Notes: a model not told the origin generated them from the letters alone. A stretch of DNA of 9,132 nucleotides from CAZVTU01 sp964630295 (GCA_964630295.1 CAZVTU010000024.1:1-9132); one strand, 5' to 3'. Shown: positions 1-6,436, numbered from the stretch's first letter. Translations and numbers: made by a program.

Positions 1-71
1 GAGGCGCCTCTTTAAATCCGACAGAATTTGTTGCGCTTGTAAAAGAGGTTGATTTAATTTCTAAAATCTGA
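1..71 (+). CDS. tpiA: Triosephosphate isomerase, C-terminal end (partial)
   Basis: Only the last 22 full codons are in the window, read from base 3 to the TGA at 69-71; bases 1-2 are the tail of an upstream codon. The peptide reads GASLNPTEFVALVKEV and then a short tail. This matches the end of triosephosphate isomerase, where the phosphate-binding (V)GGAS loop is followed by a final helix of the type LxPxxFxxIv. The two leading bases (GA) fit a GGA glycine codon, which would complete GGAS. The enzyme interconverts dihydroxyacetone phosphate and glyceraldehyde 3-phosphate in cytoplasmic glycolysis. The next gene starts 14 bases downstream on the same strand. The call rests on a short but characteristic peptide, so the catalytic residues cannot be checked here. 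Confidence 0.82.
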   Translation, partial: GASLNPTEFVALVKEVDLISKI

Positions 72-77
72 TAAGAT
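49..77 (+). promoter_or_regulatory. Candidate promoter for the YkuK-like gene
   Basis: TTGATT at 49-54 and TAAGAT at 72-77 are 17 bases apart, and a TG at 69-70 sits one base before the -10, forming an extended -10. The element overlaps the end of tpiA; the TG is part of its TGA stop. Transcription would begin around base 84, almost at the ATG at 86, giving a near-leaderless message. Each hexamer matches the sigma-70 consensus at 4 of 6 positions, so in AT-rich DNA this is only a reasonable candidate. Confidence 0.35.
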
Positions 78-85
78 TATTAAAT

Positions 86-589
86 ATGGAAAAGATTTTA
101 AATGGACATTTTTATAATCCCACCAAAGGAAATTTAAAAATTGAGGGAGTGATTAAAGAGTTATTTAATTACATCTCTGAAAAACCAGAGAAGTTTTATG
201 ATATTATTGTTGGTTGCGATTCTTCTTCAGGTGAAGATCCCCATTTTCCTGTAGCGGTAGTTATCCTGAGAACCGGGGAAGGTGGAAGATTTTTCTTAAA
301 GAGAATTGCTTACAAGGGAAGAAAATTTTATAACTGGAAGCAAAGAATTCTTGAAGAAGTTTTTCTTTCCTGTCAGTTGGCTTTATATCTAAGAGAAAAT
401 TTTGAAAAAAAGATTCGAGATAAAGATTTTCGATATCAGTTCCGTTATATCCATGCCGATATTGGTGAGAACGGAGGAACCAAAGATATGATTAGAGAGG
501 TAACCGGTTTAATTAAAGGAAATGGTTTTGAACCCAAAATTAAACCCGAAGCTTACGTTGCTTCGATAGTAGCTGATAGGTATTCTTAA
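86..589 (+). CDS. YkuK/DUF458 family RNase H-like protein
   Basis: This 167-residue protein fits the DUF458 family (B. subtilis YkuK type), predicted to adopt an RNase H-like fold. The strongest signs are a first beta-strand ending in an acidic residue (IIVGCDSS, Asp45), a central HADIGENGGTK segment (His123, Asp125), and a C-terminal block, IKPEAYVASIVADRYS, with Asp164. These acidic positions could form a metal site as in RNase H folds. The substrate of the family is not known to me, so nuclease activity is an inference from fold. There is no signal peptide or membrane segment, so it should be cytoplasmic. The ATG at 86 is the natural start and no Shine-Dalgarno is visible. The gene lies between tpiA and alaS with short gaps and may be co-transcribed with either. 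Confidence 0.75.
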   Translation: MEKILNGHFYNPTKGNLKIEGVIKELFNYISEKPEKFYDIIVGCDSSSGEDPHFPVAVVILRTGEGGRFFLKRIAYKGRKFYNWKQRILEEVFLSCQLALYLRENFEKKIRDKDFRYQFRYIHADIGENGGTKDMIREVTGLIKGNGFEPKIKPEAYVASIVADRYS

Positions 590-618
590 AAATTTTTTAT
601 TTTTGCTCTCTAATTTCA

Positions 619-2310
619 ATGAACTCAGAAGAATTAAGACAGAGGTTCTTAAGGTTTTTCGAAAAGAAAGGGCACAAAATAGTGCCCTCGAGTTCTCTTA
701 TACCTACTGATCCTTCGGTTCTCTTTACTACTGCCGGAATGCAGCAATTCAAGCCATATTATTTGGGTGAAAAATCTCCCTATGGCTTTAATGTTGCTTC
801 TTGTCAAAAATGTTTCCGGACTTCAGATATTGAGGAAGTCGGTGATGAAAGCCATCTAACATTCATTGAGATGTTGGGAAATTTTTCTTTTGGCGGTTAT
901 TTCAAAGAGGAAGCAATAAAGCTGGCTTATGAATTTCTTTTTAAAGATTTAAAGCTATCCATTAATAATGCTATTTTTACAGTATTTCAAGGAGATAAAG
1001 ACGTTCCAGTCGATGAAGAATCGATTCGAATCTGGAAAAGTTTGGGAATTTCCGAAGCTAAAATAAAAAAACACGGAAGAGAAGATAATTTTTGGGGTCC
1101 AACTGGCGAGGAAGGGCCCTGTGGGCCGACCACTGAAATTCTTATCAACGGCATTGAACTTTGGAATTTGGTTTTTAATGAATATTACCAAGATAAGAAT
1201 AAAAAATTAACCACCTTAAAACAGAAAGGTGTTGATACAGGAATGGGCCTGGAAAGATTAGCAATGATCTCTCAAAAAAAACCATCGGTTTTTGAAACAG
1301 ATTTATTTTCTCCTTTAATCCAGGAAATTGAAAAAAATAGTCTTGAAGCTTACTCTTTAAATCCAAAACCATATCGTATTATTATCGATCATATTAGGGG
1401 AACAGTTTTTTTAATTTATGAAGGAATTTTACCATCAAATGTTGAAAGAGGTTATGTTTTAAGAAGAGTTTTAAGAAGAGCAATCAGATACGGAAGGGTT
1501 CTCAATTTACCAAAAAACTTTTTAATTCCAATAGCCAAAAAAGTTATAAAAATTTATCAAAATGTTTATCCGGAAATCAAATCGAAAACGGCAGATATTT
1601 TAACAGTAATTCAAAATGAAGAAGAAAAATTTTCAAAGACGCTTGAAAGGGGATTAAAACAATTTGAGCGAGTTATTCGCAAGGGCGACATTAAAGGGGA
1701 AGATGCCTTTCATCTCTTTGACACGTATGGTTTCCCTTTAGAATTAACCATCGAGTTGGCTAAAGAAAAGGGGGTTAAAGTTGATATTAGAGGATTTGAA
1801 GAATCTTTTGAGAAACATAGAGAAGTGTCACGAGCTGGAGCAGAAAAAAAATTTGGTGGTGTAGGAAAAGAAGCCACCTATCAAGCGATAAAGCTTCATA
1901 CAGCTACTCATTTATTACACGCTGCCTTAAGAAACATTTTAGGAAAACACGTTAAACAAATGGGTTCTGATATTACACCTCAAAGATTGCGTTTCGATTT
2001 TTCTCATCCTCAAAAAATGACTACCAAAGAAATTAAGAAGGTTGAAGATTTGGTTAATCAAAAAATTAGAGAAGATTTAAAGGTGGAAAAAGAAGAGATG
2101 AAATATGAAGAAGCTCTTAGGTCAGGAGCTTTAGCTTTCTTTAAAGAGAAGTACCCTGAAAAAGTAACTGTTTATTCTATTGATAATTTTTCAAAGGAAA
2201 TTTGTGCCGGCCCTCATGTTAAAAGAACTTCAGAATTAGGTCATTTTAAAATTATCAAGGAAGAATCTTCGGGAGCTGGCATTAGAAGGATTCGGGCGGT
2301 TTTAAAGTAA
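619..2310 (+). CDS. alaS: Alanine--tRNA ligase, compact form
   Basis: This cytoplasmic class II synthetase charges tRNA-Ala with alanine using ATP. The N-terminal catalytic core is clear: DPSVLFTTAGMQQFKP near residue 31, CQKCFRTSDIEEVGD near 62, motif 2 (FIEMLGNFSFGGYFK, about 82-96) and motif 3 (GVDTGMGLERLAM, about 204-216). The editing domain follows, with the zinc ligand pattern HTATH (His427, His431) and CAGPH (Cys529, His533); the usual CGGTH is altered to CAGPH. At 563 residues it is far shorter than the E. coli enzyme (about 875). The beta-barrel with the PFYxESGGQ region before the editing core is absent, and the protein stops at GIRRIRAVLK, where the coiled coil and C-Ala domain would begin. 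From memory, this compact architecture is usual in CPR bacteria. The start lies 29 bases after the preceding gene, without a Shine-Dalgarno. Confidence 0.95.
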   Translation: MNSEELRQRFLRFFEKKGHKIVPSSSLIPTDPSVLFTTAGMQQFKPYYLGEKSPYGFNVASCQKCFRTSDIEEVGDESHLTFIEMLGNFSFGGYFKEEAIKLAYEFLFKDLKLSINNAIFTVFQGDKDVPVDEESIRIWKSLGISEAKIKKHGREDNFWGPTGEEGPCGPTTEILINGIELWNLVFNEYYQDKNKKLTTLKQKGVDTGMGLERLAMISQKKPSVFETDLFSPLIQEIEKNSLEAYSLNPKPYRIIIDHIRGTVFLIYEGILPSNVERGYVLRRVLRRAIRYGRVLNLPKNFLIPIAKKVIKIYQNVYPEIKSKTADILTVIQNEEEKFSKTLERGLKQFERVIRKGDIKGEDAFHLFDTYGFPLELTIELAKEKGVKVDIRGFEESFEKHREVSRAGAEKKFGGVGKEATYQAIKLHTATHLLHAALRNILGKHVKQMGSDITPQRLRFDFSHPQKMTTKEIKKVEDLVNQKIREDLKVEKEEMKYEEALRSGALAFFKEKYPEKVTVYSIDNFSKEICAGPHVKRTSELGHFKIIKEESSGAGIRRIRAVLK

Positions 2311-2328
2311 TTATTTTTTTGTTAAAAT
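2301..2328 (+). promoter_or_regulatory. Weak candidate promoter for the membrane-protein gene
   Basis: An extended -10, TG-T-TAAAAT, occupies 2320-2328, with a weak -35-like TTTAAA at 2301-2306 and a 16-base spacer. It overlaps the end of alaS. The predicted start near 2335 would give a leader of about 7 bases before the ATG at 2342. The -10 is good (5 of 6 plus TG) but the -35 is weak, and the surrounding DNA is AT-rich. Confidence 0.3.
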
Positions 2329-2341
2329 TAGAAATGTATCT

Positions 2342-3631
2342 ATGGACAGAAGAATAACTGATATTTTACCACCAAAAGAAATTAAGAAGGAAGAAGTTAA
2401 AGAACCTGTATTAGAAGAGGAAATTAAACCCAAATTTAGAAAAATCAGAACACGACCTTCTGTTTTATTCTTTAAAAAGAGCTTAATTTTTATTATTTTT
2501 ACTTTAATCTTAGTTGGAATTTTTTGTTTTTTCACTTTATCAAAAGCTAATATAGAAGTTTGGCCCAAGACTGATTCCTTAATTTTAAGAACAAAAATAA
2601 AAGTTGATAAAAACGTAGAAGAACCAAATTTTGAAGAGAAAATTATTCCAGGAGAAATTTTTGAGAAAGAAAAAACTGTTACTGAAAACTTTCCTACTTC
2701 TGGAAAATCATTAAAAGAAGAAAAAGCCCAAGGTATTATTAGGGTTTACAACGCTTATTCCACCCGACCTCAGGTTTTTATAGCCACTACTCGTTTTGTT
2801 TCGACCGACGGAAAAACTTTTCGCACTCCGACTAAAATTACGATTCCCGGCGGACATTATGAAGGGGGAGAGTTTATCCCAGGTAAAATTGATATTGAGG
2901 TAGTGGCCGACGAAGCTGGTCCAGAGTATAATATTGGCCCAACTACTTTTTCTGTTCCTGGGTTAGCTGGAACCGATAGATATACTAAATTTTATGCTAA
3001 GTCTTTTGAATCAATGACAGGAGGTTTGCGCGAAGAAGTAAGTAAAGTGACCGAAGATGATTTAAAAGAAGCAGAAAGTGTTCTAACAAAGAAAGCCCAA
3101 CAAGAGGCAGAAGTTGCTTTAAGAAACGAATTACAATCAGAAGAAATATCGAAAGAATTTGATTTCTTAGAAGAAGCGATTATTACTAAAGTGGTTGAAA
3201 CTTTCACCTTAGTTAAACCCGGAGATGAGGTAGAAGATTTTAACTTCCAAGTTAAAGCTAAATCACAAACAATTATTTTTAAAAATAATGATTTAAGAGA
3301 TTTCGCTAAAAAATATATCTTGTCTCAAATTTCAGAAAACGCCGATCAAAAAATTTATGAAGAAAGCCTAAAAATAAATATTAAACCAGAAATCATTAAT
3401 TTAGAGAAAGGAGAAATTACTCTTTCTCTTGAGATTTCGAGTAAAATCTATCCCGATATAAATATTCCTAAGTTGAAAAATGTCCTTCGTGGAAAAACGA
3501 TGTTAGAAACAAAGGTTTATTTAGAAAATCAACCAGAAATTATTAGAGCGAAAATAAGACTTTGGCCATTCTGGGTTAAAAAAATACCCGAGAATCCTGA
3601 TAAAATTGGGTTTAAACTAAACATTGACTAA
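2342..3631 (+). CDS. Single-pass membrane protein with baseplate J-like domain
   Basis: This 429-residue protein begins with a charged, Lys/Glu/Pro-rich cytoplasmic segment (about 1-46). One strong hydrophobic helix (about 47-67, preceded by FFKK) follows, and the remainder is soluble and probably outside the membrane. Residues about 128-222 carry a block (GIIRVYNAYS, TRFVSTDGKTFRT, IPGG, YNIGPTTFSVPG, TDRYTKFYAKS) that I recognise from CPR proteins often annotated as hypothetical or baseplate J-like. A helical Lys/Glu/Ala-rich stretch (about 235-270) precedes beta-rich repeats of a larger fold up to the end. No catalytic motif is evident. It lacks phage neighbours, so a tail-baseplate role is unlikely; an envelope or surface scaffold is an inference from topology. 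It follows alaS by 31 bases. The infA promoter overlaps its last codons. Confidence 0.7.
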   Translation: MDRRITDILPPKEIKKEEVKEPVLEEEIKPKFRKIRTRPSVLFFKKSLIFIIFTLILVGIFCFFTLSKANIEVWPKTDSLILRTKIKVDKNVEEPNFEEKIIPGEIFEKEKTVTENFPTSGKSLKEEKAQGIIRVYNAYSTRPQVFIATTRFVSTDGKTFRTPTKITIPGGHYEGGEFIPGKIDIEVVADEAGPEYNIGPTTFSVPGLAGTDRYTKFYAKSFESMTGGLREEVSKVTEDDLKEAESVLTKKAQQEAEVALRNELQSEEISKEFDFLEEAIITKVVETFTLVKPGDEVEDFNFQVKAKSQTIIFKNNDLRDFAKKYILSQISENADQKIYEESLKINIKPEIINLEKGEITLSLEISSKIYPDINIPKLKNVLRGKTMLETKVYLENQPEIIRAKIRLWPFWVKKIPENPDKIGFKLNID

Positions 3632-3652
3632 ACTAATTATTTTTGTTATCCT
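3624..3652 (+). promoter_or_regulatory. Promoter of the infA-rpsI ribosomal operon
   Basis: TTGACT (3624-3629, 5 of 6 to consensus) and TATCCT (3647-3652) are exactly 17 bases apart, with TG at 3644-3645 making an extended -10. The -35 lies within the last codons of the preceding membrane-protein gene. The predicted transcript would start around 3659-3660, giving a leader of only 7 or 8 bases before the infA ATG at 3667. This is the best promoter in the window and fits a highly expressed ribosomal operon. Confidence 0.65.
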
Positions 3653-3666
3653 AAGAAGTTAGTTGA

Positions 3667-3882
3667 ATGGGAAAAAATTTTGTGAAAAAAACCGGTCAAG
3701 TAATTGAAGCTTTACCAAGTACTCATTTTCGGGTGAGATTGGATAGCGGGGAAACTATTCTTTGTCATTTAGCTGGAAAGTTAAGAATGTATAAAATAAA
3801 AATTCTTCCGGGAGATAGAGTAACGGTTGAAATTAGTCCTTACGATCCCCAGAAGGGCAGAATTGTTTATCGAGGAAAATGA
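3667..3882 (+). CDS. infA: Translation initiation factor IF-1
   Basis: This 71-residue protein is the full length expected for IF-1, a single S1-type OB-fold protein that occupies the A site of the 30S subunit during initiation together with IF-2 and IF-3. The match covers the whole chain: GQVIEALPSTHFRVRLDSG, then HLAGKLRMYKIKILPGDRVTVE, and the closing SPYDPQKGRIVYRGK. The residues of the RNA-binding face (HxxGKxR and the DPxKGRIxxR end) are present. It is the first gene behind a good promoter, and rpmJ begins one base after its stop. The start ATG has no Shine-Dalgarno and the predicted leader is only a few bases, so initiation probably does not rely on anti-SD pairing. Confidence 0.97.
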   Translation: MGKNFVKKTGQVIEALPSTHFRVRLDSGETILCHLAGKLRMYKIKILPGDRVTVEISPYDPQKGRIVYRGK

Positions 3883-3883
3883 A

Positions 3884-3997
3884 ATGAAGGTAAGACCCTC
3901 AGTTAAAAAAATTTGTAAAAATTGTAAAATCGTCCGACGTAAAGGGCGAGTTTATGTTATTTGTAAAAACCCAAAACATAAACAACGCCAAGGCTAA
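3884..3997 (+). CDS. rpmJ: 50S ribosomal protein L36 (zinc-ribbon form)
   Basis: This gene encodes 37 residues starting MKVRPSVKKICKNCKIVRRKG and ending KHKQRQG, the standard length and sequence of bacterial L36. The zinc ligands are all present (Cys11, Cys14, Cys27, His32), so it is the metal-binding version. L36 sits in the large subunit near the base of the L7/L12 stalk region and contacts 23S rRNA. The ATG comes one base after the infA stop. A GAGGA at 3872-3876, inside the end of infA, lies 7 bases upstream and is one of the few Shine-Dalgarno-like sites in the window. The infA-rpmJ-rpsM order is the classical bacterial arrangement. Confidence 0.96.
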   Translation: MKVRPSVKKICKNCKIVRRKGRVYVICKNPKHKQRQG

Positions 3998-4056
3998 CTG
4001 TAAACCTTAAACTTTAAACATTTAATTTAAGTTTATAGTTCATAGTTTAAAGTTTT
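3998..4056 (+). repeat. AT-rich heptad-repeat palindrome before rpsM
   Basis: The gap between rpmJ and rpsM is built of 7-base units. The left half reads CTGTAAA, CCTTAAA, CTTTAAA, CATTTAA. The right half repeats the complement in the same rhythm (AGTTTAT, AGTTCAT, AGTTTAA, AGTTTT). The two halves form an inverted repeat: AAACTTTAAAC at 4009-4019 is exactly complementary to GTTTAAAGTTT at 4045-4055, and other registers shifted by 7 also pair partly. It could be a dispersed intergenic repeat, a processing stem or a weak attenuator. It carries no promoter hexamers that I would trust. Confidence 0.6.
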
Positions 4057-4067
4057 GCGAAGCAAAT

Positions 4068-4457
4068 ATGCCACGGATAGCGGGTATCAATGTACCTGAG
4101 AACAAAAAAATAGAAATCGCTTTGACCTATATTTATGGAATAGGTCGATCTTTGAGTAGGAAAATTTTACAGGAAGCTGGAATTGAACCCAATCGAAAAG
4201 CTTCCGAGTTAAACGCTAAAGAAATTTCTCAACTTAAAGAAATTATTGAAAAAAATTATAAAGTCGAAGGGGAACTTAAAAGAATGGTAATGATGAACAT
4301 TAAAAGATTAAAAGATATAGGAAGCTGGCGGGGAATTCGTCATTTAAAAGGACTACCGGTAAGGGGACAGCGAACCAGAACAAATACCCGGACAATTAGA
4401 GGAAATGTTAGAAAAACAGTAGGGTCAGGTCGAAAACCACCACCAGAACCTACCTAA
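4068..4457 (+). CDS. rpsM: 30S ribosomal protein S13
   Basis: The 129-residue product starts MPRIAGINVPENKKIEIALTY and has the S13 helix-two-turn-helix core (YGIGRSLSRKILQEAGI). It also has the C-terminal RNA-binding block GSWRGIRHLKGLPVRGQRTRTNTRT followed by RGNVRKTVGSGRK. S13 sits in the head of the 30S subunit, contacts 16S rRNA and S19, and bridges to the 50S subunit (bridges B1a/B1b). Its tail reaches the P-site tRNA. Here the tail ends PPPEPT rather than the usual run of lysines, a small oddity. The gene is preceded by the heptad palindrome and followed after 5 bases by rpsK. The start has no Shine-Dalgarno. Confidence 0.97.
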   Translation: MPRIAGINVPENKKIEIALTYIYGIGRSLSRKILQEAGIEPNRKASELNAKEISQLKEIIEKNYKVEGELKRMVMMNIKRLKDIGSWRGIRHLKGLPVRGQRTRTNTRTIRGNVRKTVGSGRKPPPEPT

Positions 4458-4462
4458 AAACT

Positions 4463-4912
4463 ATGGGGAAAAAACGTATCGCCACTCAAACTAAAGAGGA
4501 ATTGTTAAAGGAAAGAGAAAAAATTGAGGCTAGAGTAAAAAGGGAAATCAAATTAGCCCCCAAAAAAGTAAAAGAGGGGAAAATTTATATTTCTTCTACT
4601 TATAACAATACCATTATCACTTTAACTGATTTAACAGGAAACGTCTTGGGTTGGACAAGTGCTGGGAATATTGGTTTTAAAGGTACTAAAAAGGCCACTC
4701 CTTTTGCTGCTTCTAAAGTGGCTGAGGCTATCTGTCAGGTTGCTCAGAAATTAGGCATTGAGAAGGTAGCGATATTCGTTAAAGGTATTGGTTCTGGTCG
4801 AGAATCCGCGATTAGATCAATCGCAGCCCGAGGTTTAGAAATTACCTCAATAAAAGACATTACCCCTATCCCGCACAATGGTTGTCGACCACCGAAAGTG
4901 CGTCGAGTATAA
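4463..4912 (+). CDS. rpsK: 30S ribosomal protein S11 with extended N terminus
   Basis: The S11 body begins around residue 38 (EGKIYISSTYNNTIITLTD) and runs through GWTSAGNIGFKGTKKATPFAA and VKGIGSGRESAIRS to the near-invariant end DITPIPHNGCRPPKVRRV. S11 lies on the 30S platform with S6/S18, near the mRNA exit and the Shine-Dalgarno helix. The chain is 149 residues against about 129 in E. coli. The extra length is a charged Lys/Glu-rich N-terminal arm (about 1-38) that may form a helix. The ATG at 4463, 5 bases after rpsM, is the only sensible upstream start. A methionine nearer the core is absent, so the extension looks genuine. Confidence 0.97.
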   Translation: MGKKRIATQTKEELLKEREKIEARVKREIKLAPKKVKEGKIYISSTYNNTIITLTDLTGNVLGWTSAGNIGFKGTKKATPFAASKVAEAICQVAQKLGIEKVAIFVKGIGSGRESAIRSIAARGLEITSIKDITPIPHNGCRPPKVRRV

Positions 4913-4914
4913 TC

Positions 4915-4964
4915 AATATCCCCATTTTGTTTGCTTGTTTGCAAAATCGGGGACCAAAGATATT
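4915..4964 (+). promoter_or_regulatory. Hairpin in the rpsK-rpsD gap, candidate S4 leader site
   Basis: CCCCATTTTG (4920-4929) pairs with CAAAAT-C-GGGG (4942-4952) to give 10 base pairs with one bulged C at 4948 and a 12-base loop. An outer AATAT/ATATT pairing (4915-4919 with 4960-4964) extends it across a 7-base bulge to within 2 bases of the rpsD ATG at 4967. No T-run follows the stem, so it is not a standard terminator. S4 represses its own synthesis in E. coli and B. subtilis through structured mRNA leaders, so an S4-binding or start-occluding role is plausible but inferred. Confidence 0.5.
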
Positions 4965-4966
4965 TT

Positions 4967-5596
4967 ATGGAAAATGCTAAATGTAAAATTTGTCGCAGAT
5001 TAGGAGTAAAACTCTTTTTAAAGGGAGAAAAATGTTTATCTCCGAAATGCCCAATGGTAAGAAAACCATATCCGCCTGGTCAAAAAGGGAAGAGAAGAAC
5101 TGGAGGGCTTTCTGAATACGGTAAAGAGTTAAGAGAGAAACAAAAACTAAAAAATTGGTATAATCTAAAGGAAAGACAATTTCGAAAATATGTCAAAATG
5201 GCTCTGGAAACTCGTGGAAAAGTGGAAGATGCTTCGGCCTTTCTAATTAGGCTTTTGGAAAGTCGATTAGACAACGTGGTGTTTAGATTAGGTTTTGCTC
5301 CATCTAGGGCAGCTGCTCATCAATTGATTTCCCATCGTCATATTTTAGTGAATGAAAGAACAATTAATATTCCTAGTTATTCTGTTAAAAAAGGAGACGT
5401 AATTCGAGTAAAACCAAGCGCTTCAAAAAAAAGTGTTTTTCGTAATCTTCCAACGATTTTAAAAAAACATAAACCTCCATCTTGGCTAGAACTTAATGCA
5501 GAAAAATTGGAGGGAAAGGTCGTTAATCTCCCAAATTTAGAAGAAGCTGCCCCGCCAGCAGAAATTTCTTCAGTTTTCGAATTTTATTCAAAATAA
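4967..5596 (+). CDS. rpsD: 30S ribosomal protein S4 (zinc-binding form)
   Basis: The ATG at 4967 gives 209 residues, the usual S4 length. S4 is a primary 16S rRNA binder that nucleates assembly of the 30S body and lines the mRNA entry. Four cysteines near the N terminus (Cys6, Cys9, Cys23, Cys28) have the C-x2-C-x13-C-x4-C spacing of the zinc-binding Thermus type. The SEYGKELREKQKLK and YNLKERQFRKYV segments follow. The S4 RNA-binding domain is then visible as LESRLDNVVFRLGFAPSRAA and SHRHILVNERTINIPSY. An in-frame TTG at 4931 would add 12 residues but lies inside the hairpin loop and spoils the MENAKC start, so I reject it. rpoA starts 21 bases downstream. Confidence 0.97.
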   Translation: MENAKCKICRRLGVKLFLKGEKCLSPKCPMVRKPYPPGQKGKRRTGGLSEYGKELREKQKLKNWYNLKERQFRKYVKMALETRGKVEDASAFLIRLLESRLDNVVFRLGFAPSRAAAHQLISHRHILVNERTINIPSYSVKKGDVIRVKPSASKKSVFRNLPTILKKHKPPSWLELNAEKLEGKVVNLPNLEEAAPPAEISSVFEFYSK

Positions 5597-5617
5597 TATT
5601 GAAATATTAAATAAAAT

Positions 5618-6436
5618 ATGTTCACCTTACCACATCAACCTAAAATTGTGAAAAAAGAGGGGAATAAAGCTATCTTTGAAATAGAAGCATTGTACCCGGG
5701 TTACGGAGTGACCATTGGTAACAGTTTAAGAAGGGTTCTACTTTCTTCCTTAGAGGGAGCGGCAGCTACCCAAGTTAAAATTAAGGGTATCTCTCATGAA
5801 TTTTCAACAATTCCTGGTGTTCTTGAAGACGTGATTATGATTATGCTTAACTTAAAACAATTAAGATTTAGAGTTTTTAGTGATGAACCCCAAAAAGCAA
5901 CTCTTAAGGTAAAGGGAGAAAAAGAAGTTAAGGGAGGAGATTTTACTCTTCCTAGTCAAGTAGAATTAGTAAATAAAAATTGTCACATTGCTACTTTAAC
6001 TTCGAAATCAGCCGAATTAGAAATGGAATTACTTATTGAAAAGGGGGTCGGTTATTCTTCAAGGGAAGACAGACATCATCCTTTTGCTACGAAAAAAGAA
6101 AAGTTAGAAATAGGTGCTATTCCTCTCGATGCTATTTTTACTCCGATTAAACGAGTGAGTTATCGAGTGGAAAATATGAGAGTTGGAGAAAGAACTGACT
6201 ATGACCGATTATTTTTAGAAATTGAAACCGACGGAGTAATAACCCCAGAAGAAGCTTTTCGGCAAGCCTCAGAAATTTTAGTAAATCACTTTTCTCTATT
6301 TTCCGATACTTTTAAATCGAAAGTTGTCCCAGCTGCTCCCAAAATAGAAAAAACTATCTCGACTAAAAAAAGAAAGAAAAAAGAAGTGAAAAAAGTAAAA
6401 CATGCGCAAGCTAAAAAGAAAAAGAAAACTAAGTAG
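5618..6436 (+). CDS. rpoA: DNA-directed RNA polymerase subunit alpha, lacking alpha-CTD
   Basis: The alpha N-terminal domain is complete through about residue 232. It includes GYGVTIGNSLRRVLLSSLEGAA, which forms the dimer and beta-contact helix, then REDRHHPFATKKEKLEIGAIPLDAIF (shown in part), RVENMRVGERTDYDRL, and the closing PEEAFRQASEILVNHFSLF. Alpha dimerises and scaffolds assembly of beta and beta-prime. Full-length alpha is about 310-330 residues with a helix-hairpin-helix C-terminal domain that binds UP elements and activators. Here only a 40-residue Lys/Ala/Pro-rich tail follows (233-272), with no alpha-CTD sequence. The gene end overlaps the rplQ start by 35 bases, leaving no room for a lost domain, so this looks like genuine absence rather than a frameshift. 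No Shine-Dalgarno precedes the ATG. Confidence 0.95.
   Translation: MFTLPHQPKIVKKEGNKAIFEIEALYPGYGVTIGNSLRRVLLSSLEGAAATQVKIKGISHEFSTIPGVLEDVIMIMLNLKQLRFRVFSDEPQKATLKVKGEKEVKGGDFTLPSQVELVNKNCHIATLTSKSAELEMELLIEKGVGYSSREDRHHPFATKKEKLEIGAIPLDAIFTPIKRVSYRVENMRVGERTDYDRLFLEIETDGVITPEEAFRQASEILVNHFSLFSDTFKSKVVPAAPKIEKTISTKKRKKKEVKKVKHAQAKKKKKTK

Noticed and set aside
586..614. Promoter before alaS (TTAAAA 586-591, TCTAAT 609-614)
   Set aside because: The 17-base spacing is right and the -10 is good, but there is no TG extension, the -35 is weak, and the gap is T-rich. Co-transcription with the preceding gene is equally likely.
2311..2320. T-run after alaS as a terminator
   Set aside because: No convincing stem precedes the TTATTTTTTT stretch.
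4931..4966. Upstream TTG start extending rpsD by 12 residues
   Set aside because: It would begin inside the hairpin loop, and the added MLVCKIGDQRYF has no S4 similarity. The ATG at 4967 gives the standard length and zinc motif.
5618..6436. RpoA truncated by a frameshift
   Set aside because: No alpha-CTD sequence appears in any frame downstream, and rplQ follows directly.
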